Shown here: positions 55,575-64,000 of the stretch, one piece after another
Layout: each line of letters begins with the position of its first letter
Position numbering within the stretch: the stretch's first letter is position 1
Assembly: GCF_946190375.1 (NCBI RefSeq)
Contig: NZ_CAMIAF010000005.1
Span: 46,720 to 110,719 of the forward strand
DNA length: 64,000 nt
Direction: 5' to 3'
From: Streptococcus mitis
Lineage (GTDB): Bacteria > Bacillota > Bacilli > Lactobacillales > Streptococcaceae
Program-made: the position numbers and the translations under genes
The notes under the pieces: generated by a model
What the model saw: only the letters and a program-made list of their open reading frames with translations
The model's database searches: none
Told to the model about the DNA's origin: nothing

Positions 55575-55737
55575 AACAGGTTCCTCCAATTTTCTATAAA
55601 ATCAGAAGAAGTTAGAAAGGATTCCTCTATCTATTCTCACTTTTTATATCCCAAAAGTTCCCTCTCACTCTATTAAGGAAATTCAAGCAAGCGGTTACAG
55701 TTTGGCTATGAATCTATCAGAACAGACAAAGCTATTC

Positions 55738-55953
55738 TTTCGTCTTCTCCCATCCAGACTATACTGTCGGTTGTGGAATCTCACCACATCAGCTTGCGCT
55801 CGCGGACTTATTTGGCTAAGATATTTTAGATTTATCTAGGCGTCGCAGTCGAAGATAATACTTAAAGTATATCGAGACAAGACAACGACGAGAAAGCTAA
55901 AATAGCTAGTCAAATTTACCGCCGGTCGGGAATCACACCCTGCCCTGAAGACT
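55738..55953 (-). promoter_or_regulatory. FMN riboswitch (RFN element)
   Basis: Minus-strand leader with the RFN blocks TCTTCAGGGCAGGGTGTGATTCCCGACCGGCGGTA, GTCCGCGAGCGCAAGCTGATGTGGTGAGATTCCAC and GGATGGGAGAAGACGAAAG-like closure of P1 (shown here in shortened form: TCAGGGCAGGGTG, GACCGGCGGTA, GATGTGGTGAGATTCC). A long extra stem of about 110 nt lies between the second and third blocks. FMN binding represses ribU. Confidence 0.93.
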
Positions 55954-55966
55954 CTTTTATCATAAC

Positions 55967-55992
55967 AAAAAACGCTTGCAAGCGCAAGCATT
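55967..55992 (-). terminator. trmL terminator
   Basis: On the minus strand GCTTGC-GCTT-GCAAGC followed by a run of T, about 24 nt past the trmL stop. Confidence 0.8.
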
Positions 55993-56015
55993 TTGTTCAT
56001 TTTCATTTTCATTTT

Positions 56016-56519
56016 TTATTTCAATTTATCCACTTCATAGGTATGAACAAGCTCAAGACCTGCAAAGTTCTGCTGGCGAAGAGCCTCATAGACAATCATG
56101 CAGACGGTATTAGACACATTGAGACTGCGGACATGTTCATCATTCATAGGAATACGGAGAGCTTTCTCAGGATGTTCTCGCATAAAGTCCTCAGGCAAGC
56201 CCTTGTCTTCACGTCCAAATAGAAAATAATGGTCTTCGTTAGTCGATAAATCCACATCAGAATACACTTTCTCAGCAAATTTTGAGATCAGATAGAGTTT
56301 GCCCTGCATCTGAGACATGAAATCCTCCAAACTCTCGTAAAAATAAATCTCTAGCTTATCCCAATAATCCAATCCAGCTCTCTTCATCTTGCGGTCATCA
56401 ATAGGAAAGCCCATTGGCTTGATGATGTGGAGGGGAGAATTGGTTGCAGCGCAAGTACGCGCGATATTGCCTGTATTTTGTGGAATTTGAGGCTCAAATA
56501 ATACAATGTGATTTGTCAT
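56016..56519 (-). CDS. trmL: tRNA (cytidine/uridine-2'-O-)-methyltransferase TrmL
   Basis: 167 residues from ATG 56519, where AAGGAAG lies nearby. An earlier in-frame ATG would reach into the leader hairpin and has no ribosome binding site. A SPOUT knot protein with [13 protein letters not shown] near the start, [14 protein letters not shown] in the middle and [19 protein letters not shown] at the end. It methylates the wobble ribose of tRNA(Leu). Confidence 0.93.
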   Translation of the reverse strand: MTNHIVLFEPQIPQNTGNIARTCAATNSPLHIIKPMGFPIDDRKMKRAGLDYWDKLEIYFYESLEDFMSQMQGKLYLISKFAEKVYSDVDLSTNEDHYFLFGREDKGLPEDFMREHPEKALRIPMNDEHVRSLNVSNTVCMIVYEALRQQNFAGLELVHTYEVDKLK

Positions 56520-56543
56520 GACTTGCTTCCTTTCACCATTGCA

Positions 56544-56678
56544 AAAAAATAGCCACACTGCCCGGAGTCAAGCTCAGCAAACAGCGTGGTTAAGGCATCG
56601 TTAACTTACCTCACAACAGGTTTGAAGTAAATCAGCGAAACTACTTTCTTAGTATAACACTTTCAGAATCATTGTCAA
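56544..56678 (-). promoter_or_regulatory. trmL promoter and possible attenuator
   Basis: On the minus strand, -35 TTGACA (56673-56678) and -10 TATACT (56651-56656) are 16 nt apart. About 100 nt later the stem CCACGCTG / CAGTGTGG (56582-56589 and 56553-56560) is followed by seven T (56544-56550), a terminator only 25 nt before the trmL start. An alternative stem GGTAAG / CTTAACC shares bases with the terminator arm. Confidence 0.6.
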
Positions 56679-56711
56679 TAGAAACGACTTGATTTTTTCA
56701 ATTTTTTCAAG

Positions 56712-57542
56712 CTATTTCCAAGGGTTGTAAAATCGTCCCTGATTCTGCAAGATAAGTAGTAAACTAGCTACTAAAAACAAGGCTGCCAAGAGCAAGGTAA
56801 GATAATCACCTTTTTTCAAGGCCTGATAACTATACCAAGTGCGTTTTTTCTCTTTCCCAAAGCGGCGAAGCTCCATGGCTGTAGCGATGGTATCAATCCG
56901 TTCTAGCGAGCTAAAAATCAAGGGAGTAATAATGCGCAAATTACCTTTGATTCGTTGCATAAGAGAAGCTTTCTTGGATAATTCCATCCCACGCGCCTCC
57001 TGTGACATCTTGATAGTAAAGAATTCTTCCTGCAAATCTGGAATATAGCGCAAAGTCAAGCTGACTGAATAGGCAATCTTGTAAGGCACACCAATTTGAT
57101 TTAAACTGGAAGCAAACTGACTAGGGTGGGTTGTCATCAAAAAGATAATAGCGAGAGGAATGGTGCAAAGGTACTTAATAGCCAAATTTAGCAGATAAAA
57201 GAGCTCTTGACTGGTCAGAGTGTAGGCACCGATTCCCTGCCAAATCACACTTCTCTCTCCGTAAAGTCCAACCCCATACTCGGGAGAAAAGAGATAGACC
57301 ATCAAAACGTTTAAAACGGCAAATACCGTCGCAAAAACGGCTACAAAGGAAACATCTTTGAAACGGATTTCTGACAAATAGAGGAGAAAGACCGAAAAGA
57401 TGGCGATCAGAACAAGCAATCTGGTATCATAGCTAATCATGGCCGCCAATGACACGAGAATGAAAAAGAGGAGTTTCCCAGCACCTGACAAGCGATGAAT
57501 CACAGTATCTCTATGCTGGTAACCGATTAATTTAGCTTGCAT
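56712..57542 (-). CDS. ECF transporter T component
   Basis: A 276-residue transmembrane subunit with six or so helices and the EcfT motifs [16 protein letters not shown] and ALELRRFG (here [14 protein letters not shown]), the Ala-Arg-Gly pair that docks the ATPases. It starts inside the end of the ATPase gene (16-nt overlap). With the fused ATPase and the UPF0397 protein it makes a complete importer. Confidence 0.9.
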   Translation of the reverse strand: MQAKLIGYQHRDTVIHRLSGAGKLLFFILVSLAAMISYDTRLLVLIAIFSVFLLYLSEIRFKDVSFVAVFATVFAVLNVLMVYLFSPEYGVGLYGERSVIWQGIGAYTLTSQELFYLLNLAIKYLCTIPLAIIFLMTTHPSQFASSLNQIGVPYKIAYSVSLTLRYIPDLQEEFFTIKMSQEARGMELSKKASLMQRIKGNLRIITPLIFSSLERIDTIATAMELRRFGKEKKRTWYSYQALKKGDYLTLLLAALFLVASLLLILQNQGRFYNPWK

Positions 57543-59209
57543 CCTTCTCTCCTTTCTTTGTAAAATGCCGTTAAAGCAAGTGGATCCACGTCGAGTTTCT
57601 TAGCTAAGTTGAAGATTGAAGTTTCTTTTAGATTGGCTTTTACTAACAGCTCTGGATTGCTCAACAGACTAGCTGGATCAGTATCGGCAATCAATTCTCC
57701 ATCCACCATAACAAGAGCTCGATCTGAATAATCTAGCATCAATTGCATATCATGAGTAATCATGACAATGGTATGACCTTTTTGATGCAACTCTTCGAGA
57801 AATTCCATAATCTCAGTATAGTTCTTCTGGTCTTGACCTGCTGTCGGTTCATCTAAGAGGATAATTTCAGCCCCTAAGACCAAAATTGAAGCAATGGTGA
57901 CACGTTTTTTCTGACCAAATGACAGGGCAGAAATAGGCCAATTACGGAATTCATAGAGACCACAGATTTTCAAAGTTTCATAGACTCTCGTTTCAATTTC
58001 CTGCTCGTCCACACCTCGCAAACGAAGTCCCAGAGCCACCTCATCAAAAATCATATTGGTTGAAATCATTTGATTGGGATTTTGCAGCACATAGCCTACT
58101 CGTTCCGCCCGCTCTGCAACAGAATCTCCTTTGATATTCTGCCCTTCCCACAGATAGCGACCTTCCGTCTGGATAAAGCTACTTATGGCCTTGGCTAGGG
58201 TTGATTTCCCTGCTCCATTTTTCCCGACAATGGCAATCTTTTCGCCCTTTTTAATATCCAGATAAATGGATTTTAAAATCGGTCTATCATCATAAGAAAA
58301 CGACACGTCCTCTAGTCTAAAGAGTGACTGCAATTCTGGGGTTTCTTTTACCAGTTCCGTCCGCAACTGAACCTGACCTTTTGAGATTGGCAAGTTATCC
58401 AGATCTGCTAATTGTTCTTCCTTGACTAAATCCACACCTAATTGACGGAGAGTAGTTAGATAAAGGGGTTCGCGAATTCCATTTTGGGTCAACAGGTCAG
58501 TCGCCAATAACTGATCAGGACTCCCATTAAAGAGGATACGACCATCGTTTATCAAGACAATCCGATCCACAGGGCGATGCAGAACATCCTCCAAACGGTG
58601 CTCGATAATAAGAGTCGTCGTCCCCTCCTCCTTATGAATCTGATCAATCAATTCAATAATATCCTGACCTGACTTGGGATCCAGATTGGCGAGTGGCTCA
58701 TCAAACAAGAGAATCGGACTCTCATCAATCAAGACACCAGCCAGACTGACCCGCTGCTTTTGTCCACCTGACAAATCCTGAGGACGCTGAGACAGTAAAG
58801 AAATAAGATCTAGCTTTTCAGCCCATTTATGAACACGGCTTTTCATCTCCTCTAGATCTGTCACATCATTTTCCAGAGCAAAAGCCAAATCCTCTGCCAC
58901 GGATAAACCGATAAACTGCCCATCTGTATCCTGCAAAACTGTACTGACCAGATGAGATTTATCGTAGATGCTCATATCAAAGGCTGCTTGCCCCTTGATC
59001 AAAAATTCTCCAGACATCTGACCCTTGTAAATATTGGGAATAATCCCATTCAAACACTGACCCAAGGTAGACTTACCTGACCCAGATGGCCCAACAATTA
59101 AGACTTTCTCTCCCTTGTAAATGGTCAAGTCTACCCCTTGCAAGGTCGGTTCTTGTTGTGTTTCATACCGGAAAGAGAAATCCTTCCACTCAATTATAGC
59201 TTCTTTCAT
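57527..59209 (-). CDS. ECF transporter fused ATPase (EcfA1A2-like)
   Basis: A 560-residue protein with two ABC ATPase domains in tandem. The first has Walker [12 protein letters not shown], signature [13 protein letters not shown] and Walker [13 protein letters not shown]. The second has [25 protein letters not shown] and [11 protein letters not shown]. The fused layout is that of YkoD-like proteins. It powers vitamin uptake through the T and S subunits. Confidence 0.93.
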   Translation of the reverse strand: MKEAIIEWKDFSFRYETQQEPTLQGVDLTIYKGEKVLIVGPSGSGKSTLGQCLNGIIPNIYKGQMSGEFLIKGQAAFDMSIYDKSHLVSTVLQDTDGQFIGLSVAEDLAFALENDVTDLEEMKSRVHKWAEKLDLISLLSQRPQDLSGGQKQRVSLAGVLIDESPILLFDEPLANLDPKSGQDIIELIDQIHKEEGTTTLIIEHRLEDVLHRPVDRIVLINDGRILFNGSPDQLLATDLLTQNGIREPLYLTTLRQLGVDLVKEEQLADLDNLPISKGQVQLRTELVKETPELQSLFRLEDVSFSYDDRPILKSIYLDIKKGEKIAIVGKNGAGKSTLAKAISSFIQTEGRYLWEGQNIKGDSVAERAERVGYVLQNPNQMISTNMIFDEVALGLRLRGVDEQEIETRVYETLKICGLYEFRNWPISALSFGQKKRVTIASILVLGAEIILLDEPTAGQDQKNYTEIMEFLEELHQKGHTIVMITHDMQLMLDYSDRALVMVDGELIADTDPASLLSNPELLVKANLKETSIFNLAKKLDVDPLALTAFYKERREGCKLN

Positions 59210-59344
59210 CTTACTCTCTTCATTCGCTTCTTAGACTTCTATTTTATCATAAATCAATCCCTTCTTGCAGTCTCTTCTCTTAAAATCTTAGCGCTAAAAA
59301 GATTCCTATCCTAGCTTACTTGCCTAACTAATCTATAAACATCG

Positions 59345-59366
59345 AAAAAGACTGGTTGCCCAGCCT
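59345..59366 (-). terminator. Hairpin between S component and ATPase genes
   Basis: On the minus strand GGCTGG-GCAA-CCAGTC followed by five T, 13 nt past the UPF0397 stop. It may lower expression of the downstream ATPase and T genes. No gene lies in 59210-59377. Confidence 0.65.
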
Positions 59367-59377
59367 TCCCCATCATT

Positions 59378-59926
59378 TTAGTCCTTTTTCAAACTTCCTG
59401 CACGAGTTTGAGTTCCTGCATAGGCAAGTAAGAGAAGAGTTCCTGCAATAGCTACAGATACACCATTAGCAATTCCCGCAACAATTCCTTGGGCAAATAC
59501 TTTTTCTGCCGCTTCTTGATAAATCACAACATCTCCAAGTGGTGCCAAGACACCCCAAACAAGAGCATTTGCAAGTAGTTGAATAAGGTTAAAAATAAGA
59601 ATATCTTTCCAGTCAAAGACACCATTGATCACGCGAACGTACTTTCTAAATAGCCCTACAGCTAGACCAAAGAGACCGCTAGCAATAATCCAAGTCCACC
59701 ACAGACCGTAACCAGCAAGAGAGTCCTTGATTGCATGACCAATCAACCCGACAAGCAAACCGATAATCGGTCCAAAAATAATAGAAAGTAGCGCTTGTAC
59801 CGCATACTGAAGCTGGATGCTTGTATTTGGAACAGGGGTCGGAATATTGATCATCCCGATGACGACAAAGAGGGCAGCGCCAATTCCGACAGCAACAACT
59901 TGTTTAATTGTAAATTTGATTTCCAT
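59378..59926 (-). CDS. ECF transporter S component, UPF0397 family
   Basis: A 182-residue membrane protein with five or six helices, [35 protein letters not shown] near the start and [15 protein letters not shown] in the middle, typical of UPF0397 proteins. It probably binds a vitamin or related small molecule for the ECF importer. The substrate is not known. It follows the SAM hydrolase family gene directly. Confidence 0.88.
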   Translation of the reverse strand: MEIKFTIKQVVAVGIGAALFVVIGMINIPTPVPNTSIQLQYAVQALLSIIFGPIIGLLVGLIGHAIKDSLAGYGLWWTWIIASGLFGLAVGLFRKYVRVINGVFDWKDILIFNLIQLLANALVWGVLAPLGDVVIYQEAAEKVFAQGIVAGIANGVSVAIAGTLLLLAYAGTQTRAGSLKKD

Positions 59927-59944
59927 ACTATTTATTCTCCAATT

Positions 59945-60793
59945 TTATCCTTCTATTTTCTTTATTTCAATGGTCCAAGATGAACCGACACCTACATTAT
60001 AGGCCTTTGCAAAAGAACCTTGGTTGATAGCCAGACCTAAACGATAGAGAGAGTTGATGTAAAGGATTGGTTGCCCAATTCTCACATCTGCAAATGATTT
60101 GCCATAGACAACCTGATTTTGATAGACCAGCATATCTGCATGATAGATAGTCACTTCAAAACGGTCACCAAATTCTGGTTCCAGCTTGTAAAATTCTTCT
60201 CGCGTGATAGAGGTCCAAAGCGAACCGAAACGCACATCCAGAATATCAATAGCTCCCTTTACCAGATGATCCTCTATTATTGTCTCTACGACTGGAAGCT
60301 CTACAATCTGATCCACACTGAGCTCTGGCCCCACTTCCTCAAAAGTAATGTGACCACTGGCCAGTTTAGCACCAGTATAGGCATAGACATCACGACCGTG
60401 GAAGGTATAAGAATGCTCTGTATTTTGACGTCTATTGGCCACTTCAGAAATCTCACGAATAGCTACAATGCCAACGTGTTTCTTGATAAAAGAAAGAGTT
60501 CCATTGTCTGGCGTGACAATGTATTGATTTTTTGCAGTCTTGGCAACCACACTCTTACGTTTCGAGCCGACACCTGGATCGACAACCGATACAAAAGTTG
60601 TTCCCTCAGGCCAGTAATCCACCGTCTGAAAAAGGCGATAGCTCCCCTCAAAAATATTATAAGGCGTGATATCGTGCGTCAAGTGATGAATTTTTAAGGT
60701 TGGAGACTCTTCTAAAGCCACTCCAATCATAGCCGATACCGCACCATCAACCAGACCAAAGTCTGATTGTAATACCAGTAAATTATTATTCAT
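59945..60793 (-). CDS. SAM hydrolase (DUF62, S-adenosyl-L-methionine hydroxide adenosyltransferase)
   Basis: 282 residues from ATG 60793 with AAGGAG 8 nt upstream. Conserved family motifs LQSDFGLVDGAVSAM (ligand Asp), VVDPGVGSKRKSV and TPDNGTLSF, then FHGRDVYA. DUF62 enzymes hydrolyse SAM to adenosine and methionine. Next to an ECF transporter, it may adjust SAM-related uptake. That link is inference. Confidence 0.88.
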   Translation of the reverse strand: MNNNLLVLQSDFGLVDGAVSAMIGVALEESPTLKIHHLTHDITPYNIFEGSYRLFQTVDYWPEGTTFVSVVDPGVGSKRKSVVAKTAKNQYIVTPDNGTLSFIKKHVGIVAIREISEVANRRQNTEHSYTFHGRDVYAYTGAKLASGHITFEEVGPELSVDQIVELPVVETIIEDHLVKGAIDILDVRFGSLWTSITREEFYKLEPEFGDRFEVTIYHADMLVYQNQVVYGKSFADVRIGQPILYINSLYRLGLAINQGSFAKAYNVGVGSSWTIEIKKIEG

Positions 60794-60935
60794 TTTATCT
60801 CCTTGTATATCCTTTATCATACCATATTTCAGAGAAAGGTGCTAATAGCTATTTCAATTGATTAGGGTATAGTTTTACCTTATAGCAAATTTCCTACTAA
60901 AAGCTCTGGTTATTAGCTAGTAGGTGCATTTTTTC

Positions 60936-60963
60936 TTGAAAAAAGGTATGATAGTTACATAAT
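60936..60963 (+). promoter_or_regulatory. trkA promoter
   Basis: TTGAAA (60936-60941) and CATAAT (60958-60963) are 16 nt apart, ending 18 nt before the ATG. This is a reasonable sigma-A promoter. Confidence 0.5.
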
Positions 60964-60981
60964 GAAGAAGTAGGTTTTAAT

Positions 60982-62331
60982 ATGAAAATTATCCTTGTCG
61001 GAGGGGGAAAAGTTGGTTTTGCCCTCTGTCGCTCCTTGGTTGCAGAAAAGCATGATGTTTTGCTAATTGAGCAAGACGAAGCCGTCCTCAATCATATTGT
61101 CAATCGCTTTGATATCATGGGTATCCTTGGCAACGGGGCCGATTTTACCATCCTTGAGCAAGCCAGTGTCCAGGATTGTGATATCTTTATCGCCCTGACT
61201 GAATATGATGAAGTGAACATGATTGCAGCCGTTCTAGCCAAAAAAATGGGAGCTAAAGAGACCATCGTTCGGGTGCGGAACCCTGAATATTCTAACTCTT
61301 ATTTCAAGGAAAAGAATATTCTCGGTTTTTCTCTTATCGTTAATCCTGAGCTCTTGGCTGCCCGCGCTATCGCGAATATCATTGACTTCCCCAACGCCCT
61401 ATCTGTCGAACGTTTCTTTGGTGGACGGGTCAGCTTGATGGAATTCACTGTTAAATCCTCCAGTGGTCTTTGCCAAATGCCCATTTCTGATTTTCGGAAA
61501 AAATTTGGCAATGTCATTGTATGTGCGATAGAAAGAGATCATCAAATTATCATCCCAAGCGGTGACATGACCATACAGGATAAAGATAGAATCTTTGTCA
61601 CTGGTAACCGTGTTGATATGATGCTCTTCCATAATTACTTTAAATCACGTGCCGTGAAGAGCCTTCTCATCATTGGGGCAGGTAGAATTGCCTATTATCT
61701 ATTAGGTATTCTCAAAGATAGTCGGATCGATACCAAGGTTATTGAAATCAATCCTGAGATCGCCAGCTTCTTTAGCGAGAAATTCCCAAATCTCTACATC
61801 GTTCAAGGAGATGGGACCGCAAAAGATATCCTACTGGAAGAAAGTGCTCAAAACTATGATGCCGTTGCGACTCTAACAGGAGTCGATGAGGAAAATCTGA
61901 TTACTTCTATGTTCCTTGACAGGGTAGGTGTACAGAAAAATATCACCAAGGTCAATCGTACCAGTCTCCTAGAGATTATCAATGCGCCTGATTTTTCAAG
62001 TATCATCACACCTAAAAGCATTGCTGTAGATACGATTATGCACTTTATTCGTGGTCGGGTTAATGCCCAGTATTCAGACCTTCAAGCCATGCACCATCTA
62101 GCCAATGGCCAAATCGAAACCCTGCAATTCCATATCAAGGAAGCTAATAAAATGACTGCCAAACCACTTTCTCAACTGAAATTGAAAAAAGGAGTTCTTA
62201 TTGCAGCCATCATTCGAAAGGGCAAGACTATTTTCCCAACTGGGGAGGATATGTTGGAAGTTGGAGACAAGCTCCTAGTAACAACTTTGTTGCCAAACAT
62301 CACCAAGATTTATGACTTGATCGCGAGGTGA
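60982..62331 (+). CDS. trkA: Trk potassium uptake regulatory subunit TrkA
   Basis: A 449-residue cytosolic protein with two RCK units in tandem. The first Rossmann domain is IILVGGGKVGFALCRSL and the second LLIIGAGRIAYYLLGIL, each with a TrkA-C domain after it. It binds nucleotides and gates the TrkH channel. It overlaps none of its neighbours and trkH starts 3 nt after its stop. Confidence 0.95.
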   Translation: MKIILVGGGKVGFALCRSLVAEKHDVLLIEQDEAVLNHIVNRFDIMGILGNGADFTILEQASVQDCDIFIALTEYDEVNMIAAVLAKKMGAKETIVRVRNPEYSNSYFKEKNILGFSLIVNPELLAARAIANIIDFPNALSVERFFGGRVSLMEFTVKSSSGLCQMPISDFRKKFGNVIVCAIERDHQIIIPSGDMTIQDKDRIFVTGNRVDMMLFHNYFKSRAVKSLLIIGAGRIAYYLLGILKDSRIDTKVIEINPEIASFFSEKFPNLYIVQGDGTAKDILLEESAQNYDAVATLTGVDEENLITSMFLDRVGVQKNITKVNRTSLLEIINAPDFSSIITPKSIAVDTIMHFIRGRVNAQYSDLQAMHHLANGQIETLQFHIKEANKMTAKPLSQLKLKKGVLIAAIIRKGKTIFPTGEDMLEVGDKLLVTTLLPNITKIYDLIAR

Positions 62332-62334
62332 GAA

Positions 62335-63774
62335 ATGAATAAAAGTATGATTCGTTACCTCCTTTCAAAGTTACTTTTGATTGAAGCTGTTCTCCTCTTG
62401 GTTCCTGTAGCTGTAGCTGTCTATTACCACGAATCGAGCCAAGTCTTTACAGCCCTCTTTACAACGATTGGACTTCTCGTATTACTAGGTGGTTCAGGAA
62501 TTTTACAAAAGCCAAAAAATCAACGGATTTACGCCAAGGAGGGAATCTTGATTGTTGCTCTCTGTTGGATCCTTTGGTCCTTCTTTGGCGGTCTCCCCTT
62601 TGTCTTTGCTGGGCAAATTCCCAGCGTTATCGATGCCTTTTTTGAGATTAGTTCTGGCTTTACAACTACTGGAGCAACTATTCTGAATGACGTTTCGGTT
62701 CTCAGTCGTTCCCTCCTCTTCTGGCGAAGTTTTACCCACTTGATTGGAGGGATGGGAGTGCTTGTTTTTGCACTTGCTATTATGGATAACGCTAAGAATA
62801 GCCACCTAGAGGTGATGAAGGCTGAGGTTCCTGGTCCTGTCTTTGGCAAGGTTGTATCCAAACTAAAAAACACTGCCCAGATTCTCTATCTCCTTTACCT
62901 AGCTCTCTTTTCCCTCTTTGTCATCATCTATTACCTAGCCGGAATGCCCCTATTTGATAGTTTTGTCATTGCCATGGGAACAGCGGGTACAGGAGGATTT
63001 ACCGTCTATAACGACGGGATTGCCCACTATGGTAGCTCATTGATTACCTATCTGGTTAGTATCGGAGTTCTGGTTTTTGGGGTCAATTTCAACCTCTACT
63101 ACTACCTCATGCTCCGTCGCGTCAAGGCCTTCTTTGGAGATGAAGAACTTCGGGCTTACTTAGTTATCGTAATGATTTCTACAGGCTTAATCAGCCTCAA
63201 TACTCTCTATCTGTACCCGGGATTTTCAAAAAGTTTTGAAATGGCCTTCTTCCAGGTTTCCAACATCATTACAACAACTGGTTTTGGATATGGAGATATT
63301 ACCAACTGGCCTCTCTTCTCCCAGTTTATCCTCCTCTTTCTCATGGGAATCGGTGGTTCTGCTGGTTCAACCGCAGGTGGACTCAAGGTTATTCGAGGCC
63401 TCATCCTTTCAAAAATTGCTAAAAATCAGATTTTGTCAATCCTATCACCCCACCGTGTTTTGACCCTCCATGTTAATAAAACGGTGATTGACAAAGATAC
63501 TCAGCATAAGATTCTCAAGTACTTTGTCATTTATTATATGATTTTGTTAGCACTTATCTTTATTGTCAGCCTAGATAGCAATGATTTTCTGGTTGTGACC
63601 AGCGCTGTCTTTAGCTGTTTCAATAATATCGGGCCTATTCTAGGAACGACATCTAGTTTCTCAATCTTTAGCCCTATCTCAAAAATTCTCCTCTCCTTTG
63701 CGATGATTGCAGGGCGTTTGGAGATTTACCCTATCCTACTTCTCTTTATGAAGAGAACTTGGTCTAAGAGATAA
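62335..63774 (+). CDS. trkH: Trk potassium uptake membrane subunit TrkH
   Basis: A 479-residue ion transporter with four M1-P-M2 repeats. The selectivity-filter regions are near GFTTTGAT, GTAGTGGFT, TTTGFGYGD and CFNNIGPILG. It takes up potassium under control of TrkA, with which it is co-transcribed. Confidence 0.95.
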   Translation: MNKSMIRYLLSKLLLIEAVLLLVPVAVAVYYHESSQVFTALFTTIGLLVLLGGSGILQKPKNQRIYAKEGILIVALCWILWSFFGGLPFVFAGQIPSVIDAFFEISSGFTTTGATILNDVSVLSRSLLFWRSFTHLIGGMGVLVFALAIMDNAKNSHLEVMKAEVPGPVFGKVVSKLKNTAQILYLLYLALFSLFVIIYYLAGMPLFDSFVIAMGTAGTGGFTVYNDGIAHYGSSLITYLVSIGVLVFGVNFNLYYYLMLRRVKAFFGDEELRAYLVIVMISTGLISLNTLYLYPGFSKSFEMAFFQVSNIITTTGFGYGDITNWPLFSQFILLFLMGIGGSAGSTAGGLKVIRGLILSKIAKNQILSILSPHRVLTLHVNKTVIDKDTQHKILKYFVIYYMILLALIFIVSLDSNDFLVVTSAVFSCFNNIGPILGTTSSFSIFSPISKILLSFAMIAGRLEIYPILLLFMKRTWSKR

Positions 63775-63780
63775 AATACA

Positions 63781-63816
63781 ACCACACATTGTGTCTTACA
63801 AAGTGTGGTGTTTTTA
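63781..63816 (+). terminator. trkAH terminator
   Basis: ACCACAC (63781-63787) and GTGTGGT (63803-63809) with TTTTT after, 7 nt past trkH. The remaining 180 nt to the window end hold no gene that I can see. Confidence 0.8.
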
Positions 63817-64000
63817 TTTCTGATGAACCCTCACCCCCAACTAACTCTCTTTTTAAACCAAGTGAGACACTTCAGATCCTGACTTAAAATATTTAAGAAT
63901 CTAAAAACCCTCAGTCGACTGACGAGTCCACTGAAAAAATAGGCCTCTTACTTTTAATGAAATGAAAACCGAGGAATCTCTCGTTAATTTGAGCGAATTC

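Noticed and set aside
1-64000. CRISPR array, tRNA or rRNA genes.
   Set aside because: No regularly spaced repeats, no cas genes and no tRNA cloverleaf or rRNA sequence were noticed on either strand.

Overview
The window looks like chromosome of a mitis-group Streptococcus (S. pneumoniae, S. mitis, S. pseudopneumoniae or a close relative). The support is low GC, three BOX-type repeats carrying the characteristic CTACGGCAAGGCGACGCTGACG-like segment, a PezAT toxin-antitoxin pair, a DpnM/DpnA-type methyltransferase pair, and typical streptococcal housekeeping genes (rplM-rpsI, pheS-pheT, an ECF transporter set, trkA-trkH). I cannot settle the species from the sequence alone.

Layout. 1-2.3 kb: DUF3278-type membrane proteins ending in a glutathione peroxidase. 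2.4-5.2 kb: an intact SOS-type cassette with a self-cleaving HdiR/LexA-like repressor, a UmuC/UvrX-like Y-family polymerase, a YolD-like protein and a small DUF5960-like protein. 5.5-7.0 kb: a POT peptide transporter. 7.5-17.4 kb: a carbohydrate locus with a GH31 glycosidase, a DUF624 protein, a lipoprotein/permease ABC importer and a divergent YesM/YesN-type two-component system. 17.8-19.0 kb: an AAA/DUF4143 ATPase.

19.3-45.6 kb is an accessory region lying against the 3' end of rpsI. A 29-nt exact copy of the rpsI tail sits at 19842 and a diverged copy at 30908, and two tyrosine-integrase C-terminal fragments remain, so the region reads as stacked, decayed integrative elements. The left part (20.2-30.6 kb) has six leftward genes, including a full-length MutH-type nuclease and a PD-(D/E)XK nuclease, divergent from an intact DpnM-like GATC methylase and a broken DpnA. 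After these come an OLD-type ATPase/TOPRIM gene broken in an A8 tract, an IS256-family relic and pezAT. The right part (31.2-45.4 kb) has a type III restriction-modification operon with an extra gene, a second and decayed SOS cassette, and a two-gene membrane system (Rossmann/RyR protein plus TIR/SLOG-like protein) behind an XRE regulator. It ends with an IS4-family insertion and relics of a mobile element.

45.6-64 kb is core genome: rplM-rpsI with an L13-type leader, a NatAB-like ABC exporter, pheS-GNAT-pheT under a T-box, small GNAT and ParB-like genes, PAP2 phosphatase, ribU with an FMN riboswitch, trmL behind a possible attenuator, an ECF transporter (T, fused A1A2, UPF0397 S component), a SAM hydrolase family protein, and trkA-trkH.

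The best candidates for undescribed biology are the MutH/DpnM hybrid locus, whose shared promoter region contains a perfect palindrome with two GATC sites, and the RyR/TIR-like membrane pair at 39.2-42.5 kb.
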